From Bradyrhizobium altum (GTDB lineage Bacteria; Pseudomonadota; Alphaproteobacteria; Rhizobiales; Xanthobacteraceae), in assembly GCF_020889705.1 (NCBI RefSeq), contig NZ_JACMYP010000007.1:24730-88729 (forward strand): 64,000 nt of DNA. The letters run 5' to 3'. The notes under the pieces are model-generated. The model was not told where the DNA came from. It worked only from the letters and a program-made list of their open reading frames with translations, and ran no database searches. Every line of letters begins with the position of its first letter. Position 1 is the first letter of the stretch. Both the position numbers and the translations under genes were made by a program. This document shows, piece by piece, positions 43,598-52,474 of this stretch.

Positions 43598-44392
43598 TTG
43601 GCTATCTTCGAACCGCTCGCCACGCCGCATCTCTGGAAGCCCGCCGCGCTGGCGGCGGGGCCGTTCGCTGGCCTCCAGGGCGGAGCGGTCGCAAGTCTCT
43701 TGACCGCCGAGGTCGAGGCGATGGCAGGTCCGCGCAACTGGGGCGCCGCGATATCGGCGTCAGCCTGGTTCCTGCGGCCGACGCCGATGGCGGAATTGCG
43801 CACGCAAGTCGCCGTCGTGACCGAAGGCGGCCGGGTCAGCGTCGTCGACAACACGCTGTGGCCGGCCGGCGAGGAGCAGCCCTGTGCGACGGTGCGCGTG
43901 ACGCTGTCGCGCGAACGTGCGGTCGAGGTCCCCGGCTTTCACGGCAGCGCAGCCGACCCGGTGGATCCCACGGTCTTTCCGTTGCGCAGCCCGCACGCGG
44001 TCCATGGCCGTAGCTGGTTCATGGATGCGATGGAAGCCCGTGCCGGCGACGACGTCGCCTGGTTTCGCATGCATCATAGCGTGATCGCGGATGCCGGCCC
44101 GCTGGCGCGCGTGCTCGGTCCGGCCGACTGGACCCACGGCATCGCGCGCCCGGTGGAGAACGTCGTGGCCGACCCCAATCCGAACCTCGCGGTGCAGCTG
44201 TTCCGGCCGCCACGGGGCGCGTGGATCGGCATTCGCGCCGAGGCCCACTGGCGCCCGGAGGCCGGGCTTGGCGTCGGCAGCGGGGTATTGCTCGATGTGG
44301 ATGGCGAGATCGGCCGGGTCTCGATGTCGGTCATTCTCGTGCCCTTTCCAGGAAGCGCACCCGCCTCAAGCCCGGGTTCCGCGGCCGGTTAA
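43598..44392 (+). CDS. Acyl-CoA thioesterase-like protein (double hotdog)
   Basis: 264 residues from TTG 43598, chosen because AGGAG lies upstream and homologous starts are near AIFEPLATP; an ATG at 43529 would also be in frame but overlaps the LysR start. It has the TesB-like layout: LQGGAVASLLTAEVEA in the first half and SWFMDAMEARAGDDVAWFRMHHSV, HWRPEAGLGVGSGVLLDVDG in the second, each a hotdog fold. It would hydrolyse acyl-CoA to acid and CoA. Divergent from the LysR gene, which may regulate it. Confidence 0.75.
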   Translation: MAIFEPLATPHLWKPAALAAGPFAGLQGGAVASLLTAEVEAMAGPRNWGAAISASAWFLRPTPMAELRTQVAVVTEGGRVSVVDNTLWPAGEEQPCATVRVTLSRERAVEVPGFHGSAADPVDPTVFPLRSPHAVHGRSWFMDAMEARAGDDVAWFRMHHSVIADAGPLARVLGPADWTHGIARPVENVVADPNPNLAVQLFRPPRGAWIGIRAEAHWRPEAGLGVGSGVLLDVDGEIGRVSMSVILVPFPGSAPASSPGSAAG

Positions 44393-44541
44393 CGCAAATT
44401 ATTCCGTCAACTGTCTGTGGAGTCACAAAAATAGGCCGCGAACCATGCTTTGGTTGGCGCGACTTGAAATGGACGGTGGTCGCAAACGTCTATACAACGT
44501 GGTGATCACGTAACTCTTTTGATTTGCAGAGATCGGTTTTC

Positions 44542-46293
44542 ATGGCAGTCGCGCCCGCTGTCCGGCGTTCCGAACTGGCTGAGGCGCTGCGCGCATGCCG
44601 CAGTGCCTTCATCGGCGTTGGCCTTATCAGCTGCATGATCAACCTGCTCTATCTGACAGGTTCGATGTTCATGCTGCAGGTCTACGACCGCGTGCTGCCG
44701 AGCCGCAGCGTTCCGACCCTGGTCGGCCTCGTCGTCATCGCCGCGGTCCTCTACATGGCCCAGGGCGTGCTCGATCTGTTGCGCGGACGGATCCTCGGCC
44801 GCGTCGGCACCTCGCTCGACGAAGCGCTCAATGCGCGGGTGTTCGACACCATCGTGCGGCTGCCGCTGATGGCCGGCAATCGGAGCGAGGGCCTGCAGCC
44901 GCTGCGCGACCTCGACAATGTGCGTTCCTTCCTCGGCAGCATGGGGCCCGGCGCGTTCTTCGACCTGCCCTGGCTGCCGTTCTACATGCTGATCTGCTTC
45001 GCGTTCCATTGGCTGCTCGGCGTCACGGCGCTGGTCGGCGCTGTGATCCTGGTGACGCTGACGCTGATCACCGAATACATGTCGCGTACGCCGGCCCGGG
45101 AAGCGATGTCGCTCGCGGCGCGGCGCAACGATCTCGCCGCTTCCAGCCGCCGCAACGCCGAAGTGCTCGTGGCGATGGGCATGGCCGGGCGGATGAACAA
45201 GCGCTGGAACGAAGCCAACGAGGAGTATCTCTCCGGCAACCAGCGTGCGAGCGACGTGAGCGGCGGGCTCGGTGCGGTCGCCAAGGTGCTGCGCATGATG
45301 CTGCAGTCCGCCGTGCTCGCGGTCGGTGCCTATCTCGTGATCCATCAGGAGGCCACCGGCGGCATCATCATCGCCGGCTCGATCCTGAGCGCGCGGGCGC
45401 TGGCGCCGGTCGATCTCGCGATTGCGCATTGGAAGAGCTTCGTCGCCGCGCGGCAGAGCTGGCAGCGCCTCAACCGCCTGCTGCAGCAGATTCCGGCGCG
45501 GCCGGAGCAGACGCTGTTGCAGGCGCCGCAGAAGAAACTCTCGGTCGAGGCGGTGACCATGGTTGCGCCGGGCGACCAGCGCCCGATCGTGCAGGATGTC
45601 ACCTTCGCCGTCGAAGCCGGCAGCGGCGTCGGCGTGATCGGCCCGAGCGGTTCCGGCAAATCGTCGCTGATCCGGGCGCTGGTCGGCGTCTGGGTGCCGG
45701 CGCGCGGCAAGGTACGGCTCGACGGTGCCGCGCTGGATCAGTGGTCGTCGGACCAACTCGGCCGCCATGTTGGCTATTTGCCGCAGGACGTCGAACTGTT
45801 CGCCGGCACGGTCGCGCAGAACATCTGCCGGTTCGATCCCGACGCCAAGTCCGACGGTATCATCGCGGCGGCCAAGGAGGCCGGCGTGCATGAGATGATC
45901 ATCAAGATGCGCGAGGGCTACGACACCCAGGTCGGCGAGCAGGGCACAGCGCTTTCCGCCGGCCAGGCGCAGCGCGTCGCGCTGGCGCGCGCGCTCTACG
46001 GCAATCCGTTCCTGATCGTGCTGGACGAGCCGAACTCCAATCTCGACAGCGAAGGCGACGAGGCGCTGACCCGCGCCGTGCGTGGCGCCCGCGAGCGCGG
46101 CGCCGTCGTCATCGTGGTCGCACACCGGCCGATCGGCATCGAGGGCGTCGACCAGCTGCTGGTGCTCAAGGACGGCCGCATGCAGACCTTCGGGCCGAAG
46201 GAGACCGTGCTCGCGCAGGTGCTGCAGCGCGTCGCGCCGCCGGCGCCCACGCCGATCAAGATCGTCGCCGATGCGGGGTCGACCAAGTCATGA
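44542..46293 (+). CDS. Type I secretion system ATPase/permease (PrtD-like)
   Basis: 583 residues from ATG 44542. The N-terminal half holds six hydrophobic helices; residues about 30-90 match the PrtD-type start (GLISCMINLLYLTGSMFMLQVYDRVL). ATPase: Walker A GPSGSGKSS near 368, signature LSAGQAQRVALARAL near 472, Walker B LIVLDEPNSNLD near 490, switch AHRP near 528. It lacks the C39 peptidase domain, as expected for protease/adhesin exporters. Operon partner is the HlyD-type protein (4-bp overlap). No substrate gene or outer-membrane TolC lies beside it. Confidence 0.93.
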   Translation: MAVAPAVRRSELAEALRACRSAFIGVGLISCMINLLYLTGSMFMLQVYDRVLPSRSVPTLVGLVVIAAVLYMAQGVLDLLRGRILGRVGTSLDEALNARVFDTIVRLPLMAGNRSEGLQPLRDLDNVRSFLGSMGPGAFFDLPWLPFYMLICFAFHWLLGVTALVGAVILVTLTLITEYMSRTPAREAMSLAARRNDLAASSRRNAEVLVAMGMAGRMNKRWNEANEEYLSGNQRASDVSGGLGAVAKVLRMMLQSAVLAVGAYLVIHQEATGGIIIAGSILSARALAPVDLAIAHWKSFVAARQSWQRLNRLLQQIPARPEQTLLQAPQKKLSVEAVTMVAPGDQRPIVQDVTFAVEAGSGVGVIGPSGSGKSSLIRALVGVWVPARGKVRLDGAALDQWSSDQLGRHVGYLPQDVELFAGTVAQNICRFDPDAKSDGIIAAAKEAGVHEMIIKMREGYDTQVGEQGTALSAGQAQRVALARALYGNPFLIVLDEPNSNLDSEGDEALTRAVRGARERGAVVIVVAHRPIGIEGVDQLLVLKDGRMQTFGPKETVLAQVLQRVAPPAPTPIKIVADAGSTKS

Positions 46294-47612
46294 GCGACCG
46301 CATGACCGATCAGCCGCGCAACGCACATGCTTCGATCAGAAAGCACCTCGTGGTCGGCCTCGTCGTGGTCCTGGTTCTGGGCGGCGGCGTCGGTGGCTGG
46401 GCCGCGACGGTGCCGATCTCGGGCGCGCTGATCGCGCCGGGCTCGGTGGTGGTCGATACCAACGTCAAGAAGGTGCAGCATCCGACCGGCGGCGTCGTTG
46501 GCGAAATCCTGGCGCGCGACGGCGACACGGTCAAGGCGGGCGACGTCGTCGTGCGTCTCGACGAGACCGTCGTGAAGGCGAGCCTTGCGATCGTGGTCAA
46601 GACGCTGAACGGTCTCTATGCGCGTGCGGCCCGGCTCCAGGCCGAGCAGCAGGGCCTCGACAAGATCGCGTATCCGCCGCAGCTCACCGAGCAGGCGAGG
46701 GATCCCGACGTCCGCGATATCATGGCGAACGAAACCAAGCTGTTCGAGGTCCGGGTCAACGGCCGCGCCGGCCAGAAGGCGCAGCTGCGCGAACGCGTCA
46801 CCCAGCTCAACGAGGAAATCGCCGGCCTGCAGGCGCAGGAAACCTCCAAGGACAAGGAGATCGCGCTGGTGCAGCAGGAGCTGGTCGGCGTCCGCCAGCT
46901 GTATGAGCAGCATCTGGTGCAGCTCACCCGCCTCACCACGCTGGAGCGCGACGCGGCGCGGCTCGCCGGCGAGCGCGCGCAGTACATTGCGTCGCGTGCC
47001 CAGGCCAAGGGCAAGATCACCGAGACCGAGCTGCAGATCATCCAGGTCGACAAGGACATGCTCTCGGAGGTCTCGAAGGACCTGCGCGAGGCCAACGACA
47101 AGATCGGTGAATTCGTCGAGCGCAAGGTGACCGCCGAAGACCAGCTCCGTCGCATCGACATCCGCGCCCCGCAGGACGGTGTGGTGCTGCAATCGACCGT
47201 CCACACGGTCGGCGGCGTCGTCACCGCGGGCGATGCCATCATGATGATCGTGCCGAGGGCCGACGATTTGTCGGTCGAGGCCAAGGTCAATCCGCAGGAC
47301 ATCGACAAGCTCCAGGTCGGACAGAAGACCGTGCTGCGGCTCTCCGCCTTCAACCAGCGCACCACGCCGGAACTGAACGGCGTCGTCACCCGCGTCTCCG
47401 CCGACGTCAACACCGACCAGCGCACCGGGCAGAGCTATTACACGATCCGCGTCTCGATGCCGCCCGAAGAAGTCGCGCGCCTCGGCAGCGAGGTGAAGAT
47501 CATCCCCGGCATGCCGGTGGAAGCCTTCGTCCAGACCGGCGACCGCACCATGATGTCGTATCTGATGAAGCCGCTGAGCGACCAGTTCATGCGCTCGTTC
47601 CGCGAGAAGTAG
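46290..47612 (+). CDS. HlyD family membrane-fusion protein (PrtE-like)
   Basis: 440 residues, start overlapping the ATPase gene's stop (ATGA). A single N-terminal membrane helix (about 22-42), then a biotinyl-like lipoyl domain half, a long coiled-coil hairpin (about 100-290, rich in Leu/Gln/Glu), and the beta-barrel part near 320-430. This is the periplasmic adaptor of type I secretion. Together with the previous gene it makes the inner-membrane part; a TolC-like outer-membrane channel must come from elsewhere. Confidence 0.92.
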   Translation: MSDRMTDQPRNAHASIRKHLVVGLVVVLVLGGGVGGWAATVPISGALIAPGSVVVDTNVKKVQHPTGGVVGEILARDGDTVKAGDVVVRLDETVVKASLAIVVKTLNGLYARAARLQAEQQGLDKIAYPPQLTEQARDPDVRDIMANETKLFEVRVNGRAGQKAQLRERVTQLNEEIAGLQAQETSKDKEIALVQQELVGVRQLYEQHLVQLTRLTTLERDAARLAGERAQYIASRAQAKGKITETELQIIQVDKDMLSEVSKDLREANDKIGEFVERKVTAEDQLRRIDIRAPQDGVVLQSTVHTVGGVVTAGDAIMMIVPRADDLSVEAKVNPQDIDKLQVGQKTVLRLSAFNQRTTPELNGVVTRVSADVNTDQRTGQSYYTIRVSMPPEEVARLGSEVKIIPGMPVEAFVQTGDRTMMSYLMKPLSDQFMRSFREK

Positions 47613-47628
47613 GTTCTCGCGAATCTTC

Positions 47629-47717
47629 GTAGCCCGGATGAAGCGCAGTGAAATCCGGCAACGGTCGCGCGGCAGATACAGCTGCCCCGGATTGCGCTTC
47701 GCTCCATCCGGGCTACG
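47629..47717. repeat. Palindromic repeat, GTAGCCCGGATGAAGCGCAG family
   Basis: Opens GTAGCCCGGATGAAGCGCAG and closes GCTCCATCCGGGCTAC, inverted copies. A second member is at 57564-57650. Lies just after the secretion genes. Confidence 0.65.
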
Positions 47718-47749
47718 GCCCCTTAACCCGGAGCGGGCTCTTTCCCCAC

Positions 47750-47880
47750 GTCGTCCCTGCGAAAGCAGGGACCCAACCACCGCAGATCATTGCGGCGCAA
47801 CGCTGTGGCCACAGCGTTCTTGAACGATGGCATCGGTGGTTATGGGTCCCGGGTCGCGCTGCGCTTGCCCGGGACGACGG
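47750..47880. repeat. Palindromic repeat, GTCGTCCCTGCGAAAGC family
   Basis: Opens GTCGTCCCTGCGAAAGCAGG and closes TTGCCCGGGACGAC, containing TGGTTATGGGTCCC. A member of the family at 33281-33413. It sits between the converging secretion operon and the CinA-type gene. Confidence 0.6.
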
Positions 47881-47887
47881 CGGAAAA

Positions 47888-48369
47888 CTATTGCGCCAGA
47901 TTCTTCAGCAGCAGCTCCAGCGCCGCCTTCGCGAACGCCTGCATGTTGGCCTGCCGGTCGCCGCTGGCGGTCTCCAGCGTGATCACTTGCTGCTGCGGAC
48001 CGGCGACTGCCATGCAGCTATGGCCGGCGGCATCGCCGTAGCGGTTGCCGGTCGGGCCGGCGGCGCCGGTCTCCGACAATCCCCAGTCGGTCGAGAGCGC
48101 TCGCGGATCTGGCGTGCGAGTAGCTGCGCATAAGGCTCTGACGACGAGCGGAGGCCGCGCATGGCGTCGTCGGGAATGTCCATCAGCGCGCGTCGTGCAT
48201 CGCGGGTGTAGATCACGCCGCCGCCGAGGAAATAGGCCGATGCGCCGGGCACTGCGAGCAGCGATGCCGAGATCAGTCCGCCGGTGGAGGATTCCGCGAC
48301 CGCAATTGTCTGCTTGTTCGCGATCAGCTTCGCGGCGACCTGTTCGGCGATGGATATGAGTGCGTTCAT
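47888..48369 (-). pseudogene. CinA C-terminal (nicotinamide-nucleotide amidase-type) protein, interrupted by a 1-base frameshift
   Basis: From ATG 48369 the sequence is a CinA/PncC domain: MNALISIAEQVAAKLIANKQ, AVAESSTGGLISASLLAVPGASAYFLGG. Near 48098-48101 the frame breaks after QIRER; in the other frame the expected LSTDWGLSETGAAGPTGNRYGD block follows and continues to the normal end at 47888. One added base (GAGCGCCTC or GAGCGGCTC for GAGCGCTC) restores 160 residues, the usual length for the stand-alone family, which deamidates nicotinamide mononucleotide. Both halves look intact, so this may be a sequencing error. Confidence 0.8.
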
Positions 48370-48542
48370 CGGCGCTCTTTCTCGTTGCTTGCCATGAAAA
48401 TCCTGTAGGGCGTTCTGCCTTCCTAGCACACCACACCGGCCTCTGCCGAGTTGCGGACCGCAGCCCGGCCTGATTGAATACCGGACAAGAACCAAGCGGC
48501 GCCCGACAAGTTGTTGTGAGAGCGTGCGCCGGAGGAAACACC

Positions 48543-49619
48543 ATGACGTTGCCGATCGCGGGTGGCGTGGATTGCGATCTGCATCCCGCCGTGCCTCACC
48601 TCACCAGCCTGCTGCCGTATATGAACGACTACTGGCGCGACCAGGTGACGACGCGCGGCATGACCGACCTGATCTCGCAATCCTATCCGACCAATTCGCC
48701 GATCGCCTCGCGGCCGGACTGGCGCCCCGCCCAGGGCAAGCCGGGTTCGCGCCTTGCCGACATGCAGCGCCAGTCGCTCGACCGGTTCGGCACCGCCACT
48801 GGCATCTGCAATCCGCTCTACGGCGTGCAGATGGTGTTCTCGGAGGACATGGCCGATGCCTTCTGCCGCGCGCTGAACGACTGGCTGGTCAAGGAATGGC
48901 TCGACAAGGACGATCGTCTGTGCGGCTCGATCGTGATCCCCGTACAGAGCATCGAGAAGGCGGTCGCCGAAATCGAGCGCTGTGCGCAGGACCAGCGCTT
49001 CGTGCAGGTGCTGATGCTCGTGATGGGCGACATGCCGCTCGGCAAGCGTCACTATTGGCCGATCTACGCCGCGGCCGAACGGCTCGGCCTGCCGATCGGC
49101 ATCCATGCCGGCAGCGCCTATCACAACCCGCCGACCTCGGTCGGCTGGGGTTCCTACCACATCGAGGACTATGTCGCGCAGGCGCAGGCGTTCCAGACCC
49201 AGCTCACCAGCCTGATCGTCGAGGGCGTGTTCGCGCGTCATCCGAACCTGAAAATGGTGATGCTGGAGTCCGGCTTCACCTGGCTGCCGCCGTTCCTGTG
49301 GCGGCTGCACAAGTTCTGGCGCGGCGTACGCATGGAGACGCCGTGGGTCGACCGCGCGCCGCTGGAGATTGTGCGCAGCAACATCCGCTTCTCGCTGCAG
49401 CCGGTCGACGCGCCGCCGGACGGCGACACGCTGAACCGGCTGTTCGACCATATGCAGTCGGACGAATTGATCCTATTCTCGACCGACTACCCGCATTGGC
49501 AGTTCGACGGTGACGAGGTGCTGCCGAAGGGGCTGTCGCAGGATCTGGTCCGCAAGATCATGATCGACAATCCGCACGCGACCTATGGCCGGTTGAAGGT
49601 GAAGGAGACGACGCCATGA
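48543..49619 (+). CDS. Amidohydrolase_2 family metal-dependent hydrolase (ACMSD-like), copy 1
   Basis: 358 residues from ATG 48543 (GGAGGAAACACC upstream). Motifs: VDCDLHPAVPHLTSLLP (metal-binding DxH) near residue 10, GIHAGSAYHN near 200, and TDYPHWQFD near 327, the second metal site typical of the ACMSD/amidohydrolase_2 group. Such enzymes decarboxylate or hydrolyse ring-cleavage products. Its stop overlaps the start of a paralogous gene, and a Rieske protein follows, so the three form one unit. The substrate is unknown. Confidence 0.87.
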   Translation: MTLPIAGGVDCDLHPAVPHLTSLLPYMNDYWRDQVTTRGMTDLISQSYPTNSPIASRPDWRPAQGKPGSRLADMQRQSLDRFGTATGICNPLYGVQMVFSEDMADAFCRALNDWLVKEWLDKDDRLCGSIVIPVQSIEKAVAEIERCAQDQRFVQVLMLVMGDMPLGKRHYWPIYAAAERLGLPIGIHAGSAYHNPPTSVGWGSYHIEDYVAQAQAFQTQLTSLIVEGVFARHPNLKMVMLESGFTWLPPFLWRLHKFWRGVRMETPWVDRAPLEIVRSNIRFSLQPVDAPPDGDTLNRLFDHMQSDELILFSTDYPHWQFDGDEVLPKGLSQDLVRKIMIDNPHATYGRLKVKETTP

Positions 49620-50725
49620 ACATCCAGATTCGGGAACGTCCCGACGCGGCTGCGTCAGCTGGCACCAAGACCGCGATCGCCGATTGCGACATCCATCCCG
49701 CACGCGCGACCAAGGACGAGCTGCATCCTTATCTGGCCAAGCGCTGGCACAGCCATCTCGAAACCTTCGGCGTCCATCCCTATCAGGGCATGATGGAGGG
49801 CCCGCCCTATCCGAAGGCGCAGCCGAATGCGTCGCGCCGCGATGCCTATCCGCCGGAAGGCGGCCCGCAGGGCTCGTCGCTGTCCTTCATGCAGAAGCAG
49901 CATCTCGATCCCAACAATGTCGCGCTCGGCGTGCTCAACCCGCTCAACACCGGGCAGGGCATCCGCAACCAGGATCTCGCGTCCGCGATCTGCGCGGCGA
50001 TCAACGACTGGCAGATCGAGAAATGGACTAGCAAGGACTCGCGCCTCAAGGGCTCGGTTGTTGTCGCCAACGAGGACGGCGTGTCGGCCGCGGCCGAAAT
50101 CCGCAGGCGCGCAGGCGATACGAATTTCGTCCAGGTGCTGCTGCTGAGCCGCAATGTCGAGCCGCTCGGCCAGCGCCGTTACTGGCCGATCTATGAGGCG
50201 GCGCAGGAGGCCGGTCTTCCGATCGGCGTGCACGCCTTCGGCTTCGGCGGCAACCCGATCACCGCGTCGGGCTGGCCGAGCTATTACATCGAGGAGATGG
50301 TCGGGCATTCGCAATGCCAGCAGACCGCGCTGGCGAGCCTCGTGCTCGAGGGCGTGTTCGAGCGTTTCCCGAAACTGAAGATGGTGATGGTCGAGGCCGG
50401 GTTCGGCTGGGCGCCGTCGCTGGCCTGGCGGCTCGACAAGGTGTTTGCGCGGCTGCACGCCGAGGTGCCGCATCTGAAGCGCAAGCCGTCGGAGTATATC
50501 CGCGATCACATCTGGTGGACGACGCAGCCGATGGAGGATCCGGAGAGCCGCGACCATCTGTTCCAGACCATCGAGTGGATCGGTTGGGACAAGCTGTTGT
50601 TCGCGACCGATTACCCGCACTGGGATTACGACGAGCCGTCGCGCGTGCTGCCGGCGGGCGTCAGCGACGCCAACCGCCAGGCATTCTATCTCGACAATGC
50701 GAAGCAGCTGTACGGCGTCTCCTGA
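49616..50725 (+). CDS. Amidohydrolase_2 family metal-dependent hydrolase (ACMSD-like), copy 2
   Basis: 369 residues. It resembles copy 1 throughout: IADCDIHPARATKDELHPYL near residue 23, GVHAFGFGGNPITASG near 208, DYPHWDYDEPSR near 333. It is a diverged duplicate that starts inside the stop of copy 1 (ATGA) and whose own stop shares a base with the Rieske gene start. Two paralogues in one operon suggest a hetero-oligomer or two related substrates; which is open. Confidence 0.87.
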   Translation: MNIQIRERPDAAASAGTKTAIADCDIHPARATKDELHPYLAKRWHSHLETFGVHPYQGMMEGPPYPKAQPNASRRDAYPPEGGPQGSSLSFMQKQHLDPNNVALGVLNPLNTGQGIRNQDLASAICAAINDWQIEKWTSKDSRLKGSVVVANEDGVSAAAEIRRRAGDTNFVQVLLLSRNVEPLGQRRYWPIYEAAQEAGLPIGVHAFGFGGNPITASGWPSYYIEEMVGHSQCQQTALASLVLEGVFERFPKLKMVMVEAGFGWAPSLAWRLDKVFARLHAEVPHLKRKPSEYIRDHIWWTTQPMEDPESRDHLFQTIEWIGWDKLLFATDYPHWDYDEPSRVLPAGVSDANRQAFYLDNAKQLYGVS

Positions 50726-51138
50726 TGGCAAGGCATGTAATCGCTCCGGTGGATGAGCTGCCGCCGGGGTCGCGAAAATTCCTCGAGATCGACGGACGGC
50801 CGATTGCTGTCTTCAACGTCAAGGGCGAGTTCTTCGGCCTGTTGAACCGCTGCCCGCATCAGGGCGCGGCGCTGTGCGAGGGGCCGCTGATCGGGCTCGC
50901 CTCGTCGTCGGACCCCGGCGAGATCGAATACACCAAGCTCGGTGAGATCCTGCGCTGTCCCTGGCACGGCTGGGAGTTCGATATCCGCACGGGCCAGTCC
51001 TATTGCGACCCGCGCCGCTTCCGCGTGCGCGCCTATCCCGTCAGTGTCGAGCCGGGCACCAATGTGGTGAAGGGGCCGTATGTCGCCGAGACCATCAAGG
51101 TCGCGGTGGAAAGCGACTACGTCGTGGTGGATCTCTGA
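50725..51138 (+). CDS. Rieske [2Fe-2S] domain protein
   Basis: 137 residues. The two cluster motifs are exact: Cys43-x-His45 in NRCPHQGAAL and Cys78-x2-His81 in RCPWHGWEFD, separated by a 32-residue insertion. This is a stand-alone Rieske ferredoxin-type domain; no catalytic mononuclear-iron domain is attached. Its ATG overlaps the previous stop by one base (TGATG). It could donate electrons to an oxygenase encoded elsewhere, or bind the paired amidohydrolases directly. The three-gene set is well conserved in layout but I cannot assign a pathway. Confidence 0.9.
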   Translation: MARHVIAPVDELPPGSRKFLEIDGRPIAVFNVKGEFFGLLNRCPHQGAALCEGPLIGLASSSDPGEIEYTKLGEILRCPWHGWEFDIRTGQSYCDPRRFRVRAYPVSVEPGTNVVKGPYVAETIKVAVESDYVVVDL

Positions 51139-51144
51139 CGACCC

Positions 51145-51314
51145 GTCATTCCGGGGCGCCGCGAAGCGGCGAGCCCGGAATCCATTCCACCGCTTGTTCT
51201 CCGGCTCGATGGATTCCGGGCCTGCGCCTTCCAAGTCGGCTGTTGCCGACTTGGACGCTCAACATCTGCCGAACTCGGGTAAACCCGAGTTCGGGCGGCG
51301 CATCCCGGAATGAC
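51145..51314. repeat. Palindromic repeat, GTCATTCCGGGGCGCC family
   Basis: Opens GTCATTCCGGGGCGCC and closes CATCCCGGAATGAC; contains an internal inverted block around GATGGATTCCGGGCC. Follows the Rieske gene, between converging genes. Confidence 0.6.
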
Positions 51315-51354
51315 AGGATGCGGGTGAGCCAGCGTAGCTCAACCGACCCACTAC

Positions 51355-52458
51355 TCATTCCGCCGTCATCTGCCGTTCGCGCGCGTAGCGCACCAGCGCG
51401 ACGAAGCGGTAGACGCCGTGCACGAATTTTCCGTAGGGCATGGTGATGAACAGCGCGAACACCACGCCGAGATGCAGCGCCAGCAGCGGGCCCATCGCGG
51501 CGCTCTCGCGCCACAGCAGCAAGGCAAGGCCGGTGACGCTGGTCAGGAACAGCATCAGGATGAACGCGGTGTCCATGCCCATCTGCTGCTCGTCGACCAG
51601 CACGCGGTCGCGCTTCCATTTTTCTGACAAGAGCCCGATCGGGCCGACCACGAGCCCGATGCCGCCGAGCGTGCCGAGCACCACCGGCAGATCCCACCAC
51701 GCATAGGGCGCTTCGCGCGCCAGCAAATAATGGTACAGCGTGCCGACGCAGGTCGCGGCGAAGCACAGCATGAAGCCGTAGAAGGTGAAGTGGTGATACA
51801 GCTTGCGGCGGTCGGTCGGGTGGTCGTCCTCGTTGAAGCAGCCGACACCGCCACCATCGAGATAGCGCAGTTCGCCGGCGTCGCGGACCGCCTGCAACAG
51901 CGACTTCGCGTCCGTTTTCATGCCGACGGGTTCGCCGATCGCGCGCCAGAATGCGCGCACGCCCATCACTAGCGCGAGCATCGCATAGAGCAGGGCGGCG
52001 CCGAACAGCAGCGCCATCGCATTATGCGGCATCAGTTTGTAGAACGCGCCGGGCCCGGTGTGGATGCCGGTGAGCACGCCGCGGTCGTTGATCGCGGCAA
52101 AGCCGAAGATGAAAGCCGCGACGCTGAGCGCGGCGATCAGGCTGATGAGGAGGCCGTTGCGTGCAAACGCGCCGGCAAATGCGCGCGGCCAGGCATAGGC
52201 AGCGTAGGATTCCGCGCGTGCCACCGCCAGCGTCTTCGGGACATTGACGTTGAACTCGTGCGGTGGCGAGAACTGGCAGTCGGTGTAGCAGGCGCCGCAG
52301 GCATGGCACAGATTGGCGAGATAGTTGAGGTCGCCGTCGGAGAAGGCACGGCGCATCTCCATCGCGGGAAACACCGCGCACAGGCCCTCGCAATAGCGGC
52401 AGGAATTGCACACCGTCATCAGACGGTCGGCTTCCTGCAAGATCCTCGTCCCGTGCAT
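51355..52458 (-). CDS. tcuB: Tricarballylate utilisation iron-sulfur membrane protein TcuB
   Basis: 367 residues from ATG 52458 (an ATG at 52488 overlaps tcuA by 14 bp). The N-terminus holds two Cys clusters, CNSCRYCEGLCAVFP and CHACGACYTDCQFSP, for two 4Fe-4S centres; the rest is membrane-embedded with about six helices and conserved His residues for haem. Known TcuB reoxidises the FAD of TcuA and passes electrons to the quinone pool. Located right after tcuA in the same direction, as in the known tcu operon. Confidence 0.9.
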   Translation of the reverse strand: MHGTRILQEADRLMTVCNSCRYCEGLCAVFPAMEMRRAFSDGDLNYLANLCHACGACYTDCQFSPPHEFNVNVPKTLAVARAESYAAYAWPRAFAGAFARNGLLISLIAALSVAAFIFGFAAINDRGVLTGIHTGPGAFYKLMPHNAMALLFGAALLYAMLALVMGVRAFWRAIGEPVGMKTDAKSLLQAVRDAGELRYLDGGGVGCFNEDDHPTDRRKLYHHFTFYGFMLCFAATCVGTLYHYLLAREAPYAWWDLPVVLGTLGGIGLVVGPIGLLSEKWKRDRVLVDEQQMGMDTAFILMLFLTSVTGLALLLWRESAAMGPLLALHLGVVFALFITMPYGKFVHGVYRFVALVRYARERQMTAE

Positions 52459-52474
52459 CTCGCCAGCCTTGTCC

